Below are positions 24,342 to 32,941 of a DNA stretch of 64,000 nt, piece after piece (the stretch's first letter is position 1; each line of letters opens with the position of its first letter). The translations under genes were made by a program, and so were the position numbers. Source of the DNA: Oscillospiraceae bacterium (GTDB lineage Bacteria > Bacillota_A > Clostridia > Oscillospirales > Ruminococcaceae); assembly GCA_017829075.1 (NCBI GenBank), contig JAGAJA010000021.1, positions 1-64,000 on the forward strand, read 5' to 3'. The notes below the pieces were generated by a model. That model searched no databases and was not told where the DNA came from. It was given only the letters and a program-made list of their open reading frames with translations.

Positions 24342-26489
24342 ATGAACAATTTCAAGCTTTCAATTGTTATGGAACTGTATGAAGCCGGGGAAAAAGGGCT
24401 TTCTGTAAAGCAGCTTGCCGATCGTCTGGAGATAAGCAAAAAGGGCGTAAAGAAGCTGGAAACTGCGCTTTCTGAGATGAAGCAGCACAACGACATCGCC
24501 TATAAAAAAGGAATGTGCTGGATAAAGCACCCTGAGCTTTATTTCAGAGCTGAGGTCAGCCGTGTATCTCCGAAATCCGGATTTATCCGCACTCAGGACG
24601 AAATGCCGGTGGAGTATTTCGTGCGTGGACGGGATCTCATGGGCGCTATCCCCGGAGATGTTGTGCTTGCCAGAAAGACCGCAGACGCGGACGAGGCGGG
24701 GCATTCTCCGGAGGCAATGGTCATGGCGGTGCTGGAGATGAACAACTCCCTGCTCACCGGAGTTATCGTTGCAGAGGGAAACAAGCTCATGGTGCTGCCG
24801 GACAAGCTTTGCAATGATCCGCTGGTTATCGCAAAGGTTTCCAAACCGGCTGTAATGCACGTCGGCGATAAGGTGGTTTTCTCGATAAAGAAGCGCGGAG
24901 AGCGTCACATGGATCATACCGTGAGCATTGTGGAGGTGTTCGGCTCCTGTGACAACGCAAAATCCGGCGCGGACGCATATATGCTCTCGAATGGACTTCA
25001 CACCCAGTTCCCGGACAATGTTCTTCTTGAAGCCGCGAAGCTTGACATTGATGAGCCGGACGGAAACGAAGTGCTCCGCAGACTAGACCTGCGCGGCGAG
25101 CCGATATTCACCATTGACGGAGCGGACACCAAAGACATCGACGATGCTGTGAGCATTGCCAAAACCGAGCACTGCTATAAGCTGGGAGTTCATATCGCGG
25201 ACGTTTCGCATTATGTGACAAAAGGCAGCGCTCTGGACGAGGAAGCCTTTTACCGCGGAACTTCGATCTACTATGCCGACAGGGTAGTGCCTATGCTGCC
25301 GAGGGAGCTTTCAAACGGTATCTGCTCGCTTAATCCGCAGGTGGACAGGCTTGCGTTCTCCTGCCTTATGGACGTGAGCTTCGAGGGAAAGCTGCTGTCC
25401 TACCGCTTTGAGAAGTCGGTTATCCGCAGCCGGGTAAAGGGCGTTTATTCCGAGGTCAACAAGATAATTGACGGAACCGCTGACGAGGAGATCAAGGCAA
25501 AATACGCGAGGGTCATTGACCGTATCCCGATCATGAAAGAGCTTGCGGAGATCCTTGAACGCAACAGAGTGAACCGCGGCGCGCCGGAGATCGACACCTC
25601 CGAAACGAAGATAATCACCGACGAAAACGGTGTGTGCATTGACGTAAAGCCGCGCACCACCGGCATTGCGGAGGGCATAATTGAGGAATTCATGCTTATG
25701 GCGAACAATGCGGCGGCTTCTCTGGCGATGAAAGAGAAGATACCGTTTGTTTACCGTGTACACGAAGCACCTCCTGCTGAAAAGCTTACCCAGCTTAACG
25801 AAACTCTTACCGCTCTCGGAGTGAACCCGGAGGGTATAAGCGAGAGATCCTCTGCTGCGGATCTGGCGCGGATCCTGCGCGAGAACAAGGACAACGAAAA
25901 GGCAATGGTAATAAACCGCATTGTGCTGCGCACCATGATGAAAGCAAAGTACAGCGAGGAGCCGCTTGGACATTATGGGCTTGTCATGCCGGAGTATGCG
26001 CATTTCACATCGCCTATCCGCCGCTATGCTGATCTGTCGATACATCGTATCCTGACGGACTATGTATATGCGCTGAATCATGAGAAACTGTGCAAGAAAT
26101 ATGCTTCATTCGCGGTATCTGCGGCGCTTCAGGCGAGCAACACCGAGCTTTCCGCTGTACGCTGCGAGCGTGAGTGCGAGAACCTCTACATGGCGGAATA
26201 TATGAAGAACCATGTAGGCGAGGAATTTGACGGAATGATCTCCGGAGTGAGCGCGGGCGGAATTTACGTTGTTCTGCCGAATACAGTGGAGGGCATGGTT
26301 TCCGTTGCGGCGCTGCCGATGGGTGAATACGAGGTGCAGCACGGGGTAATTCTCACAGGAGCCTGTGATGGCAGCGTTTACACTGTCGGAGATAAGGTGC
26401 GGGTAAAGTGCGTCAGCGTTAATGTGAACGGCGGATTTATAGATTTCGAGTTTGTGGGAAAGAATTCTTCCGGGAAACAGCCGGAGTAA
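24342..26489 (+). CDS. rnr: Ribonuclease R
   Basis: 715 residues starting at the ATG preceded by GGGAAAGGACAC. An earlier in-frame start lacks a site. Order: an N-terminal winged helix (LSVKQLADRLEISKKGVKKLETAL), cold-shock/OB domains (about 70-220), the RNB catalytic domain with the metal-binding aspartates D259-x2-D262-x2-D265-x-D267-D268 (DGADTKDIDDA), the HFTSPIRRYADLSIHR motif, and an S1 domain near 620-700. RNase R degrades structured RNA 3' to 5' and helps clear stalled translation. It lacks the usual lysine-rich C-terminal tail. smpB, often next in line, is not present here. Confidence 0.95.
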   Translation: MNNFKLSIVMELYEAGEKGLSVKQLADRLEISKKGVKKLETALSEMKQHNDIAYKKGMCWIKHPELYFRAEVSRVSPKSGFIRTQDEMPVEYFVRGRDLMGAIPGDVVLARKTADADEAGHSPEAMVMAVLEMNNSLLTGVIVAEGNKLMVLPDKLCNDPLVIAKVSKPAVMHVGDKVVFSIKKRGERHMDHTVSIVEVFGSCDNAKSGADAYMLSNGLHTQFPDNVLLEAAKLDIDEPDGNEVLRRLDLRGEPIFTIDGADTKDIDDAVSIAKTEHCYKLGVHIADVSHYVTKGSALDEEAFYRGTSIYYADRVVPMLPRELSNGICSLNPQVDRLAFSCLMDVSFEGKLLSYRFEKSVIRSRVKGVYSEVNKIIDGTADEEIKAKYARVIDRIPIMKELAEILERNRVNRGAPEIDTSETKIITDENGVCIDVKPRTTGIAEGIIEEFMLMANNAAASLAMKEKIPFVYRVHEAPPAEKLTQLNETLTALGVNPEGISERSSAADLARILRENKDNEKAMVINRIVLRTMMKAKYSEEPLGHYGLVMPEYAHFTSPIRRYADLSIHRILTDYVYALNHEKLCKKYASFAVSAALQASNTELSAVRCERECENLYMAEYMKNHVGEEFDGMISGVSAGGIYVVLPNTVEGMVSVAALPMGEYEVQHGVILTGACDGSVYTVGDKVRVKCVSVNVNGGFIDFEFVGKNSSGKQPE

Positions 26490-26532
26490 ATAGCCGCGTT
26501 TAATATTACAGCTCCGCGCGAAGCGCAATTGT

Positions 26533-26615
26533 TTTTCGCTTCCTTTTGGCTTCCAAAAGGAAGCGAAAAGCATTTTCCGCGCTTTGCGCGGAAGTCGCCG
26601 GCGGGCGTACCCGCC
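26533..26615. repeat. Cluster of three strong hairpins after rnr
   Basis: A perfect 17-bp stem with a 3-base loop (26533-26549 with 26553-26569, arms starting TTTTCGCTTCC), then TTCCGCGC/GCGCGGAA (26575-26593), then GGCGGG/CCCGCC (26600-26615). They sit between convergent genes and precede a separate terminator. Confidence 0.75.
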
Positions 26616-26640
26616 CGACAAATTACAATTTATCTATGAG

Positions 26641-26679
26641 AAAAAACCTGAGAAGAACAAAAATCTTCTCAGGTTTTTT
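26641..26679. terminator. Bidirectional terminator between rnr and malQ
   Basis: A perfect 16-bp stem (AAAAAACCTGAGAAGA with its complement) around a 7-base loop gives T runs on both strands, serving the two convergent genes. Confidence 0.92.
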
Positions 26680-26697
26680 CTTTATGATCTGTATTTA

Positions 26698-28167
26698 TTA
26701 TCTGAAATAGGTGTCTGCTAAGTCCTTGAGTGCTTCCGCCTTTGAAACCGTCAGCTTGCCCGGCAGCATTCTCCAGTTCCAATTTCCACCAAGAGTAGAG
26801 GGAACATTCATTCTGCCCTCTTTTCCAAGTCCCAGAACGTCCTGCATGGGAATTATCGCGAGATTTGCAGGGCTTGCGTACACCGTGCGAATGCAGCACA
26901 TATTGAATTTCTCAAATAAATTGGGCTTGAGATAACGCTTCGCCATAGCGCGGGATTTCGGGTCGGCTTCCTTGTACCACTGCATGATCGTTGCATTGTC
27001 GTGAGTTCCAGTGTAGGCGCAGCAGTTCGCCGGGTAATTGTGCGGCAGGTGAATGTTGTCGGTATTGTCGGGATTAAAGCCGAACTGCAATACCCGCATT
27101 CCTGGGAAGCCCGTGTCCTTTAGCAGCTCTTTTACACTGTCGAATATTTCTCCCAGATCCTCAGCAATTATATTCACATCGCCGATATCGTTCTTTATCG
27201 CGTTGAAAAGTTCCATTCCGGGGCCTTTTTCCCATGTTCCGTGCTCGGCGGTCTGGTGTCCTGCTGGAATTGCATAGTAGGTATCGAACGCGCGGAAGTG
27301 GTCGATGCGGAGCATATCGTAATTCTCTTTGGATTTGCCGATGCGCTTGAGCCACCATTTGTAGCCGGTGTTGTGCATTTCCTCCCAGTTATAGAGAGGA
27401 TTGCCCCATAGCTGTCCGGTTTTGGAGAAGTAGTCAGGCGGAACTCCCGCAACGCGCTTGGGATTGCGCTGTTCGTCCAGTTCGAACAGCTCCGGCTGCG
27501 CCCATACGTCAGCGCTGTCCGGAGAAACATAGATCGGGATATCGCCGATTATCTGAATGCCGTTTTTGTTGCAGTAGCGGTGAAACCTGTCCCACTGCCG
27601 GAAGAAGATATACTGCACGAATTTCACGAACTTTATTTCGTCTTTCAGCTCGTCCTGCCAGCGCTTCATTGCCTCCGGCTCTCGCATTTTTATGTCATCG
27701 TCCCACATAGTCCACGGTTTGCCGCCAAATTTTTCTTTTAGCGCCGTGAAAAGCGCGTAGTCGTCCAGCCAGTCCTGCTCGTCCATGACGAACGAGGTGT
27801 AGCCGACATCGTCTGTGAAGCCCGCGAAAGCCTCCCGCAGTAGTGCCATTTTGCATTTGTTCACCTTGTCATAATCGACATAGCTGGGGTCTGCGCCGTA
27901 GTCCGCTTCCTCAACAGATTTTTTGGTAAGAAATCCATTCTCCACCAGCTCGTCAAGGTCGATCAGCAGGGGATTTCCGGCAAAGGACGAAAAAGGCTGA
28001 TAGGGTGAGTCGCCATATCCAGTAGGGCCTATCGGCAGCACCTGCCAGTATTTCTGTCCGGCGTCCCTCAGCCAGTCGGCGAAGTGCTCGGCTTCCTTGC
28101 CGAAGGTGCCAATGCCATAGGGAGAGGGCAGGCTTGTTATATGCATGAGTATTCCGCAGCTTCTCAT
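26698..28167 (-). CDS. malQ: 4-alpha-glucanotransferase (amylomaltase)
   Basis: 489 residues, GH77, ATG preceded by AAAAGGAGTACTACC. The fold opens with GILMHITSLPSPYGIGTFG. It carries PIGPTGYGDSPYQPFSSFAGNP, the nucleophile aspartate in RIDHFRAFDTYYAIP, the acid/base glutamate in IIAEDLGEI, and CAYTGTHDNATIMQWY. Full length for the family. It moves alpha-1,4-glucan segments between maltodextrins or glycogen chains in the cytosol. It is transcribed alone from a near-consensus promoter. Confidence 0.95.
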   Translation of the reverse strand: MRSCGILMHITSLPSPYGIGTFGKEAEHFADWLRDAGQKYWQVLPIGPTGYGDSPYQPFSSFAGNPLLIDLDELVENGFLTKKSVEEADYGADPSYVDYDKVNKCKMALLREAFAGFTDDVGYTSFVMDEQDWLDDYALFTALKEKFGGKPWTMWDDDIKMREPEAMKRWQDELKDEIKFVKFVQYIFFRQWDRFHRYCNKNGIQIIGDIPIYVSPDSADVWAQPELFELDEQRNPKRVAGVPPDYFSKTGQLWGNPLYNWEEMHNTGYKWWLKRIGKSKENYDMLRIDHFRAFDTYYAIPAGHQTAEHGTWEKGPGMELFNAIKNDIGDVNIIAEDLGEIFDSVKELLKDTGFPGMRVLQFGFNPDNTDNIHLPHNYPANCCAYTGTHDNATIMQWYKEADPKSRAMAKRYLKPNLFEKFNMCCIRTVYASPANLAIIPMQDVLGLGKEGRMNVPSTLGGNWNWRMLPGKLTVSKAEALKDLADTYFR

Positions 28168-28199
28168 GGTAGTACTCCTTTTACTGAATTCATATGAAT

Positions 28200-28228
28200 A
28201 TTATAGTACTTTTGGGCGGTGTTGTCAA
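28200..28228 (-). promoter_or_regulatory. Promoter of malQ
   Basis: Minus-strand TTGACA (complement 28223-28228) and TATAAT (complement 28200-28205), 17-base spacer: consensus in both boxes. Confidence 0.85.
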
Positions 28229-28338
28229 GATAAATTGACGGAGGTGTATTTATATACATTTGTGGAATAATCGGTGAGAATGGTAATTGAGGGGATAAAA
28301 TAATCCTGAGAATAACGCTCCTCTTAGGCTGTCTGCTG

Positions 28339-29682
28339 TTATTCAGTGATTTTGAGCTTTTTGCTCCATACCCCCGACTTATAGAACACGATCGACATGA
28401 CCGTGCCGCAAGTCCACGCGATAGGCCAGGAAGTCCATATTCCGTCAACCCCCATAAATCTGGATAGTATTTCCGCCAGAACAACCCGGAGAATAAGGTC
28501 TGTAAAGGTCGCCGCCATAAAGCAGCCCATGCTCTCGCTTCCCCGGAGCACTCCGTCGCACAGCAGCTTTAGGCATACGACAAAGTAGAACGGCGATACG
28601 ATCTGCAAAAACTTCACGCCGGTGTCCATTGCGAGCTGAGAACTTTCGTCGTTCATGAACAGCGACAGAAGCTGCTGGTTCAGAATAAAGAACAGCAGGA
28701 AGAACAGCGCCGCCGTTCCTAATGAGAATATCAGCACCGAGCGAAAGCCCTGCCGGATACGCTCAGGCTTTTTTGCGCCGATGTTCTGGGCAGTGAAGCT
28801 GGACATTCCGTTACCGATAGTCGTAAAGCAGGTTATTGCGAATGTATTCAGCTTAATTGCCGCGGAATATCCCGCAACTATCGCAGAGGAATCAAAGCTG
28901 TTCACCATATACTGTATGAAAAGATTTCCTACCGAGATGAAGCTCTGCTGGAGTACGCTGGGGATAGCTACCTTTCCGATCTCCGCAATGGCGCGTCCGC
29001 TGAACAGCTTCCCGCCCTTTATATTCATGTATTTCAGTCGCCGGAACAGCAGCGCCAGAGCCATAATGCAGGCGGCTCCCTGCGCTGCGAAGGTAGCCCA
29101 CGCAGCTCCCGCTACTCCCATTTTGAGCGGAATGATGAAAATTATGTCGAGTACTATGTTGCCGACGGAGCTTGCGATAAGAAGATACAACGGGGTCTTG
29201 CTGTCGCCGAGACTGTTGAAAATACCTGTCACTACATTATAAAGAAACAGGAAAATAAATCCCCCGGTGTATATCATCAGATACAGACAGCCGTCATCGA
29301 AAATGTCCGCCGGGGTCTGCACCAGCTCCATGAAAATACCGCTGAACAGCACTCCCACCGCCGTAAGCACCACCGAAAGAACTGTTCCGGCAATGAGCGA
29401 TGTGGAGATGCAGGTTTTTGTCATCTGCATATTTCCCGCGCCGAAATGTTTGCTTATAACCACCGAGCAGCCTATCTGACAGCCAACTGCAACTGCCATG
29501 AATATCATAGTTATCGGGTAGCTTGCGCCGATAGCTGCCAGCGCGCTTTCTCCTGCGAATTTCCCGGCGATAACGCTGTCTGCGATGCTGTACATCTGCT
29601 GGAATATAACGCTGACAAACAGCGGTATTGTGAACATTACCAGTGATTTTCCGGGGCTTCCGACAGTTAGATCCTTATTCAT
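28339..29682 (-). CDS. MATE-family multidrug/metabolite exporter
   Basis: 447 residues from the ATG that follows AGAGGGTG. A TTG 24 bases upstream is less likely. Twelve hydrophobic segments in two related halves. The MATE entry motif is PGKSLVMFTIPLFVSVIFQQMYSIADSVIAGKFAG, with GASYPITMIFMAVAVGCQIG following. These proteins expel cationic drugs or metabolites using Na+ or H+ gradients. Substrate unknown. It lies upstream of malQ on the same strand but malQ has its own promoter, so the two are independent. Confidence 0.88.
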   Translation of the reverse strand: MNKDLTVGSPGKSLVMFTIPLFVSVIFQQMYSIADSVIAGKFAGESALAAIGASYPITMIFMAVAVGCQIGCSVVISKHFGAGNMQMTKTCISTSLIAGTVLSVVLTAVGVLFSGIFMELVQTPADIFDDGCLYLMIYTGGFIFLFLYNVVTGIFNSLGDSKTPLYLLIASSVGNIVLDIIFIIPLKMGVAGAAWATFAAQGAACIMALALLFRRLKYMNIKGGKLFSGRAIAEIGKVAIPSVLQQSFISVGNLFIQYMVNSFDSSAIVAGYSAAIKLNTFAITCFTTIGNGMSSFTAQNIGAKKPERIRQGFRSVLIFSLGTAALFFLLFFILNQQLLSLFMNDESSQLAMDTGVKFLQIVSPFYFVVCLKLLCDGVLRGSESMGCFMAATFTDLILRVVLAEILSRFMGVDGIWTSWPIAWTCGTVMSIVFYKSGVWSKKLKITE

Positions 29683-29714
29683 TATATTATGCACCCTCTT
29701 TTCCAAAAAAAGAA

Positions 29715-29826
29715 TTATACCATAACCGTAAGGTTATGGTATAATTGTCCGATACGCGCGGAGCAAATCAAAGATTTGCGTATGTGCGAGGACTTATAAT
29801 CTATAATAAACGCATTGCGTTTATTA
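29715..29826. repeat. Three consecutive palindromes upstream of the fucose-isomerase-like gene
   Basis: TTATACCATAACC pairs with its exact inverse across GTAA (29715-29744). GCAAATC/GATTTGC lies at 29763-29779. A 23-bp near-perfect palindrome TAATAAACGCATTGCGTTTA... lies at 29804-29826. The remainder of 29683-30009 holds only a promoter. Confidence 0.75.
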
Positions 29827-29913
29827 TATCACAAAATTCCCGGAATGTAAACTTTATTAAAATGAAAACCTCTGTTTTTGGGTAGATTTTGCATGAATAT
29901 GACAAAAAAAAAC

Positions 29914-29942
29914 TAGACAAATAAAAGTTTTTGTGATATTCT
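29914..29942 (+). promoter_or_regulatory. Probable promoter of the fucose-isomerase-like gene
   Basis: TAGACA (29914-29919) and an extended TG-A-TATTCT -10 (hexamer 29937-29942), 17-base spacer. A TATAAT overlaps at 29942-29947 but is badly spaced. Confidence 0.5.
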
Positions 29943-30009
29943 ATAATCGTAATCAATGGAATGCACGGCGTGTGCTTCCGGAACGTACTTATTTTGAGAG
30001 GATATTACA

Positions 30010-31491
30010 ATGACTAACATTCCTGAAATCAAGGTCGGCATCGTTGCCGTATCCCGCGACTGTTTCCCTGAGTCGCTGTCTGTCAACAGACGCAAGGCTG
30101 TGATCAAGGCTTACACCGAAAAGTACGGCGCAGCGGATATCTACGAATGTCCGATATGTATTGTTGAGAGCGAGATCCACATGGTTCAGGCTCTTGAGGA
30201 CATCAAAAAGGCTGGCTGCAACGCACTGTGCGTATATCTCGGCAACTTCGGACCGGAGATCTCCGAGACCCTGCTTGCAAAGCACTTCGACGGCCCGGTA
30301 ATGTTCGCCGCTGCTGCCGAGGAGGACAGCGCAACATCTCTTATTCAGGGCAGAGGCGACGCATACTGCGGTATGCTCAACGCAAGCTACAACCTGAAGC
30401 TCCGCAATGTAAAGGCTTACATTCCTGAGTACCCGGTAGGCACTGCGCCTGAGGTAGCTGATATGATCCACGAGTTCCTGCCGGTTGCAAGGACTATCGT
30501 TGGTCTGTCCCAGCTCAAGATCATTTCCTTCGGCCCGCGTCCGCTGAACTTCCTTGCCTGCAATGCGCCTATCAAGCAGCTTTACAACCTCGGCGTAGAG
30601 ATCGAGGAGAACTCCGAGCTTGATCTGTTTGAAGCGTTCAACAAGCACGCAAACGATCCGAGAATTCCTGAGGTCGCTGCTGATATGGCAAAGGAGCTTG
30701 GCGCAGGCAACAAGATGCCCGACATTCTGCCGAAGCTCGCTCAGTATGAGATCACTCTGCTTGACTGGATCGAGCAGCACAAGGGTTACAGAAAGTACGT
30801 TGCTATCGCAGGAAAATGCTGGCCTGCATTCCAGACCCAGTTCGGCTTTGTGCCCTGCTATGTAAACTCCCGCCTCACCGGACGCGGAATCCCGGTTTCC
30901 TGCGAGGTTGATATTTATGGCGCTCTGTCCGAGTTCATCGGCACCTGCGTATCTCAGGACGCTGTAACTCTGCTGGACATCAACAACAGCGTACCCGCTG
31001 ATATGTATGAGGAGTCCATCAAGGGCAAGTTCAACTACAAGCACACTGATACATTCATGGGCTTCCACTGCGGAAACACCTGCTCCAGCAAGCTGTCTGC
31101 CTGCACAATGAAGAACCAGATGATCATGGCGCGTTCTCTGCCTGAGGAAGTTACCATGGGCACTCTGGAGGGCGACATTATCCCCGGCGATATCACATTC
31201 TTCAGACTTCAGTCCACTGCTGACGCTCAGATCAGAGCTTATGTCGCACAGGGCGAGGTTCTGCCGGTGGCTACAAAGTCCTTTGGTTCTATCGGCGTAT
31301 TTGCAATTCCGGAGATGGGCCGCTTCTACCGTCACGTTCTGATCGAGAAGAACTACCCGCACCACGGTGCAGTTGCATTCGGTCACTTCGGCAAGGCTCT
31401 CTTCAACGTATTCAGATATCTCGGCGTTGAGGATATCGGCTTCAACCAGCCTGCCGGCATGATGTATCCCAGCGAAAATCCGTTTGCTTGA
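30010..31491 (+). CDS. L-fucose/L-arabinose isomerase family protein
   Basis: 493 residues, ATG preceded by GAGGATATTAC. The protein follows the fucose isomerase fold: an N-terminal Rossmann-like domain (KVGIVAVSRDCFPESL, CNALCVYLGNFGPEI) and a C-terminal metal-binding domain (CEVDIYGALSEFIGT, TFMGFHCGNTCSSKL, PEMGRFYRHVLIEKNYPHHGAVAFGH). Codon use is strongly biased to a few codons, a sign of high expression. There is no neighbouring fucose kinase, aldolase or sugar transporter, so the true substrate is uncertain. It is a single-gene unit with its own promoter and terminator. Confidence 0.75.
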   Translation: MTNIPEIKVGIVAVSRDCFPESLSVNRRKAVIKAYTEKYGAADIYECPICIVESEIHMVQALEDIKKAGCNALCVYLGNFGPEISETLLAKHFDGPVMFAAAAEEDSATSLIQGRGDAYCGMLNASYNLKLRNVKAYIPEYPVGTAPEVADMIHEFLPVARTIVGLSQLKIISFGPRPLNFLACNAPIKQLYNLGVEIEENSELDLFEAFNKHANDPRIPEVAADMAKELGAGNKMPDILPKLAQYEITLLDWIEQHKGYRKYVAIAGKCWPAFQTQFGFVPCYVNSRLTGRGIPVSCEVDIYGALSEFIGTCVSQDAVTLLDINNSVPADMYEESIKGKFNYKHTDTFMGFHCGNTCSSKLSACTMKNQMIMARSLPEEVTMGTLEGDIIPGDITFFRLQSTADAQIRAYVAQGEVLPVATKSFGSIGVFAIPEMGRFYRHVLIEKNYPHHGAVAFGHFGKALFNVFRYLGVEDIGFNQPAGMMYPSENPFA

Positions 31492-31533
31492 TTTCCGGAT
31501 TTTTTCCTTGATCGGGTAGCATTCTAAAATAAT

Positions 31534-31582
31534 AACAGATCCGCTTCTGACTTGATTTTTCAGGAACGGATCTGTTTTTTAT
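31534..31582 (+). terminator. Terminator after the fucose-isomerase-like gene
   Basis: AACAGATCCG (31534-31543) pairs with CGGATCTGTT (31567-31576), followed by TTTT. Confidence 0.85.
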
Positions 31583-31594
31583 TTCAGTATGCAG

Positions 31595-31972
31595 TCAGAG
31601 AATTTTCCAGATTGTCGGGGTCTGCATTTCCCGGAACAGTTCAAGCTGCGCCTGCGCTCGGTCGCAGGCGGCGTACAGTTCATCGTCGCCGGACTCCGCA
31701 AAGGAGGATATCTCCGCTATGCAGGAGGTTATTTCCATTGCGTGGCCGAGGTCGTTTATCAGTATGCTGTAATGCAGTATTTCGTCCCATTTCTGCTGTA
31801 ATTCATCGGCGTACTGTACCGCTTGTTCATCGTTTTTATCAGTGTGAGCCTGTTCTATCTTATCAACGCATTCGGATAGGGAGTTGGTGAGATCCACAGT
31901 GATATACACCGAATAAAAACACCCCGCAGCCATTATCACAAGCAGGATTATGCTGACTATAAGGCGGTTCAT
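31595..31972 (-). CDS. DUF4363-like membrane-anchored protein
   Basis: 125 residues: an N-terminal membrane anchor (LIVSIILLVIMAAGCFYSVYI) and a helical extracytoplasmic part (AVQYADELQQKWDEILHYSILINDLGHAMEI). Length and the WDEI...H motif fit DUF4363, a family commonly encoded directly after DUF421 proteins. Here it starts immediately after the DUF421 stop, so the pair is one operon. Function unknown. Confidence 0.65.
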   Translation of the reverse strand: MNRLIVSIILLVIMAAGCFYSVYITVDLTNSLSECVDKIEQAHTDKNDEQAVQYADELQQKWDEILHYSILINDLGHAMEITSCIAEISSFAESGDDELYAACDRAQAQLELFREMQTPTIWKIL

Positions 31973-32650
31973 TTAAAGCCCCCTCTGCCGTTTGATTATC
32001 GTGTTCTGACCGTTTTTGTCCGCCGTCATAAGGAACACGTCCTGTATCGAAAGCTGCTGCTGACGGAGCTGTTCCTTAAGCCAGCCCATTCCAAGACCGA
32101 TATTTTTCATCTGCTCCTCGTCCTCTCGTCCGTCACGGATTATTACAGCCGGCGGGTCGGAGGAACTACCCCCGCAGCCAAGGTCTGCTTTTTCTGCGCT
32201 CTGATAATCCTTTTTCTTGAGGAAGTGTATCTTGCCGGTGGTTTCAACTATCGCGTAATATATCTCGTTGATATCGAATATCTGCTCCTCGCGCATGGCT
32301 TCAATAAAATCGTCCACAGTGTAGCGCAGGCGCTTCATTTCCTTTTGCATGATCACTCCCTCGGACATTATCACCCGCGGACTTCCGATAATGAGCTTGC
32401 GGAATTTCGGGAATTTCAGCATTATCGCCGATACGATAACGTCCAGACAAACCAGCGTGATTATGGGCACTACTCCCATGAGCATAGGCACAGAGGAGTC
32501 CTCCACCGGGATAGCCGCAATATTGGAAATAAGAATAGTCACCACCAGCTCCGACGGCTGAAGCTCGCCAAGCTGGCGCTTTCCCATAAGCCTGAGGGAA
32601 AAGGTAATCAAAATGTACAGAAAGCAGGCTCTTATCAGAACAACCGCCAT
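31973..32650 (-). CDS. DUF421 (YetF/YdfR-like) membrane protein
   Basis: 225 residues from the ATG preceded by GGAGTGGAGCAA. Longer in-frame starts lack a site. Three N-terminal membrane segments (residues 5-25, 38-55, 60-80), with the family sequence RLMGKRQLGELQPSELVVTILISNIAA. A cytoplasmic DUF421 domain with MREEQIFDINEIYYAIVETTGKIHFLKK follows. In Bacillus, related proteins are spore or vegetative membrane proteins of unclear role. It is coupled to the DUF4363 gene. Confidence 0.85.
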   Translation of the reverse strand: MAVVLIRACFLYILITFSLRLMGKRQLGELQPSELVVTILISNIAAIPVEDSSVPMLMGVVPIITLVCLDVIVSAIMLKFPKFRKLIIGSPRVIMSEGVIMQKEMKRLRYTVDDFIEAMREEQIFDINEIYYAIVETTGKIHFLKKKDYQSAEKADLGCGGSSSDPPAVIIRDGREDEEQMKNIGLGMGWLKEQLRQQQLSIQDVFLMTADKNGQNTIIKRQRGL

Positions 32651-32749
32651 TTGCTCCACTCCTTTTCTGGATCTTCTTCTGCTATTATTCCGCCCTTTTT
32701 CAGGTTTATGCAAATATGAGAAAAATGTTTGATCATGCAGTATTTTGCC

Positions 32750-32778
32750 TTGACATCAGCGGACGAATGAGGTATAAT
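32750..32778 (+). promoter_or_regulatory. Promoter of the U32 gene
   Basis: TTGACA (32750-32755) and TATAAT (32773-32778), 17-base spacer: consensus. A leader of about 155 bases with a GCAAAGC/GCTTTGC hairpin precedes the ATG. Confidence 0.88.
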
Positions 32779-32941
32779 TATCTTAGGGTAACACTGTACA
32801 ATTACCGGCTGCCGCCTTACGCAAAGCGACGGCTTTGCTTTTGCACCGCCCTTATCTGACAGACTTACGGCGAGATCGCACGATAATGATTATGCGGTGT
32901 TGACTTAGTGTTTTCCATAATTTAAATTAAGGAGTTTAAAA

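Noticed and set aside
29989..31386. A 465-residue reading frame antisense to the fucose-isomerase-like gene.
   Set aside because: It is a mirror of the strong codon bias of the sense gene, with no ribosome site and no domain.
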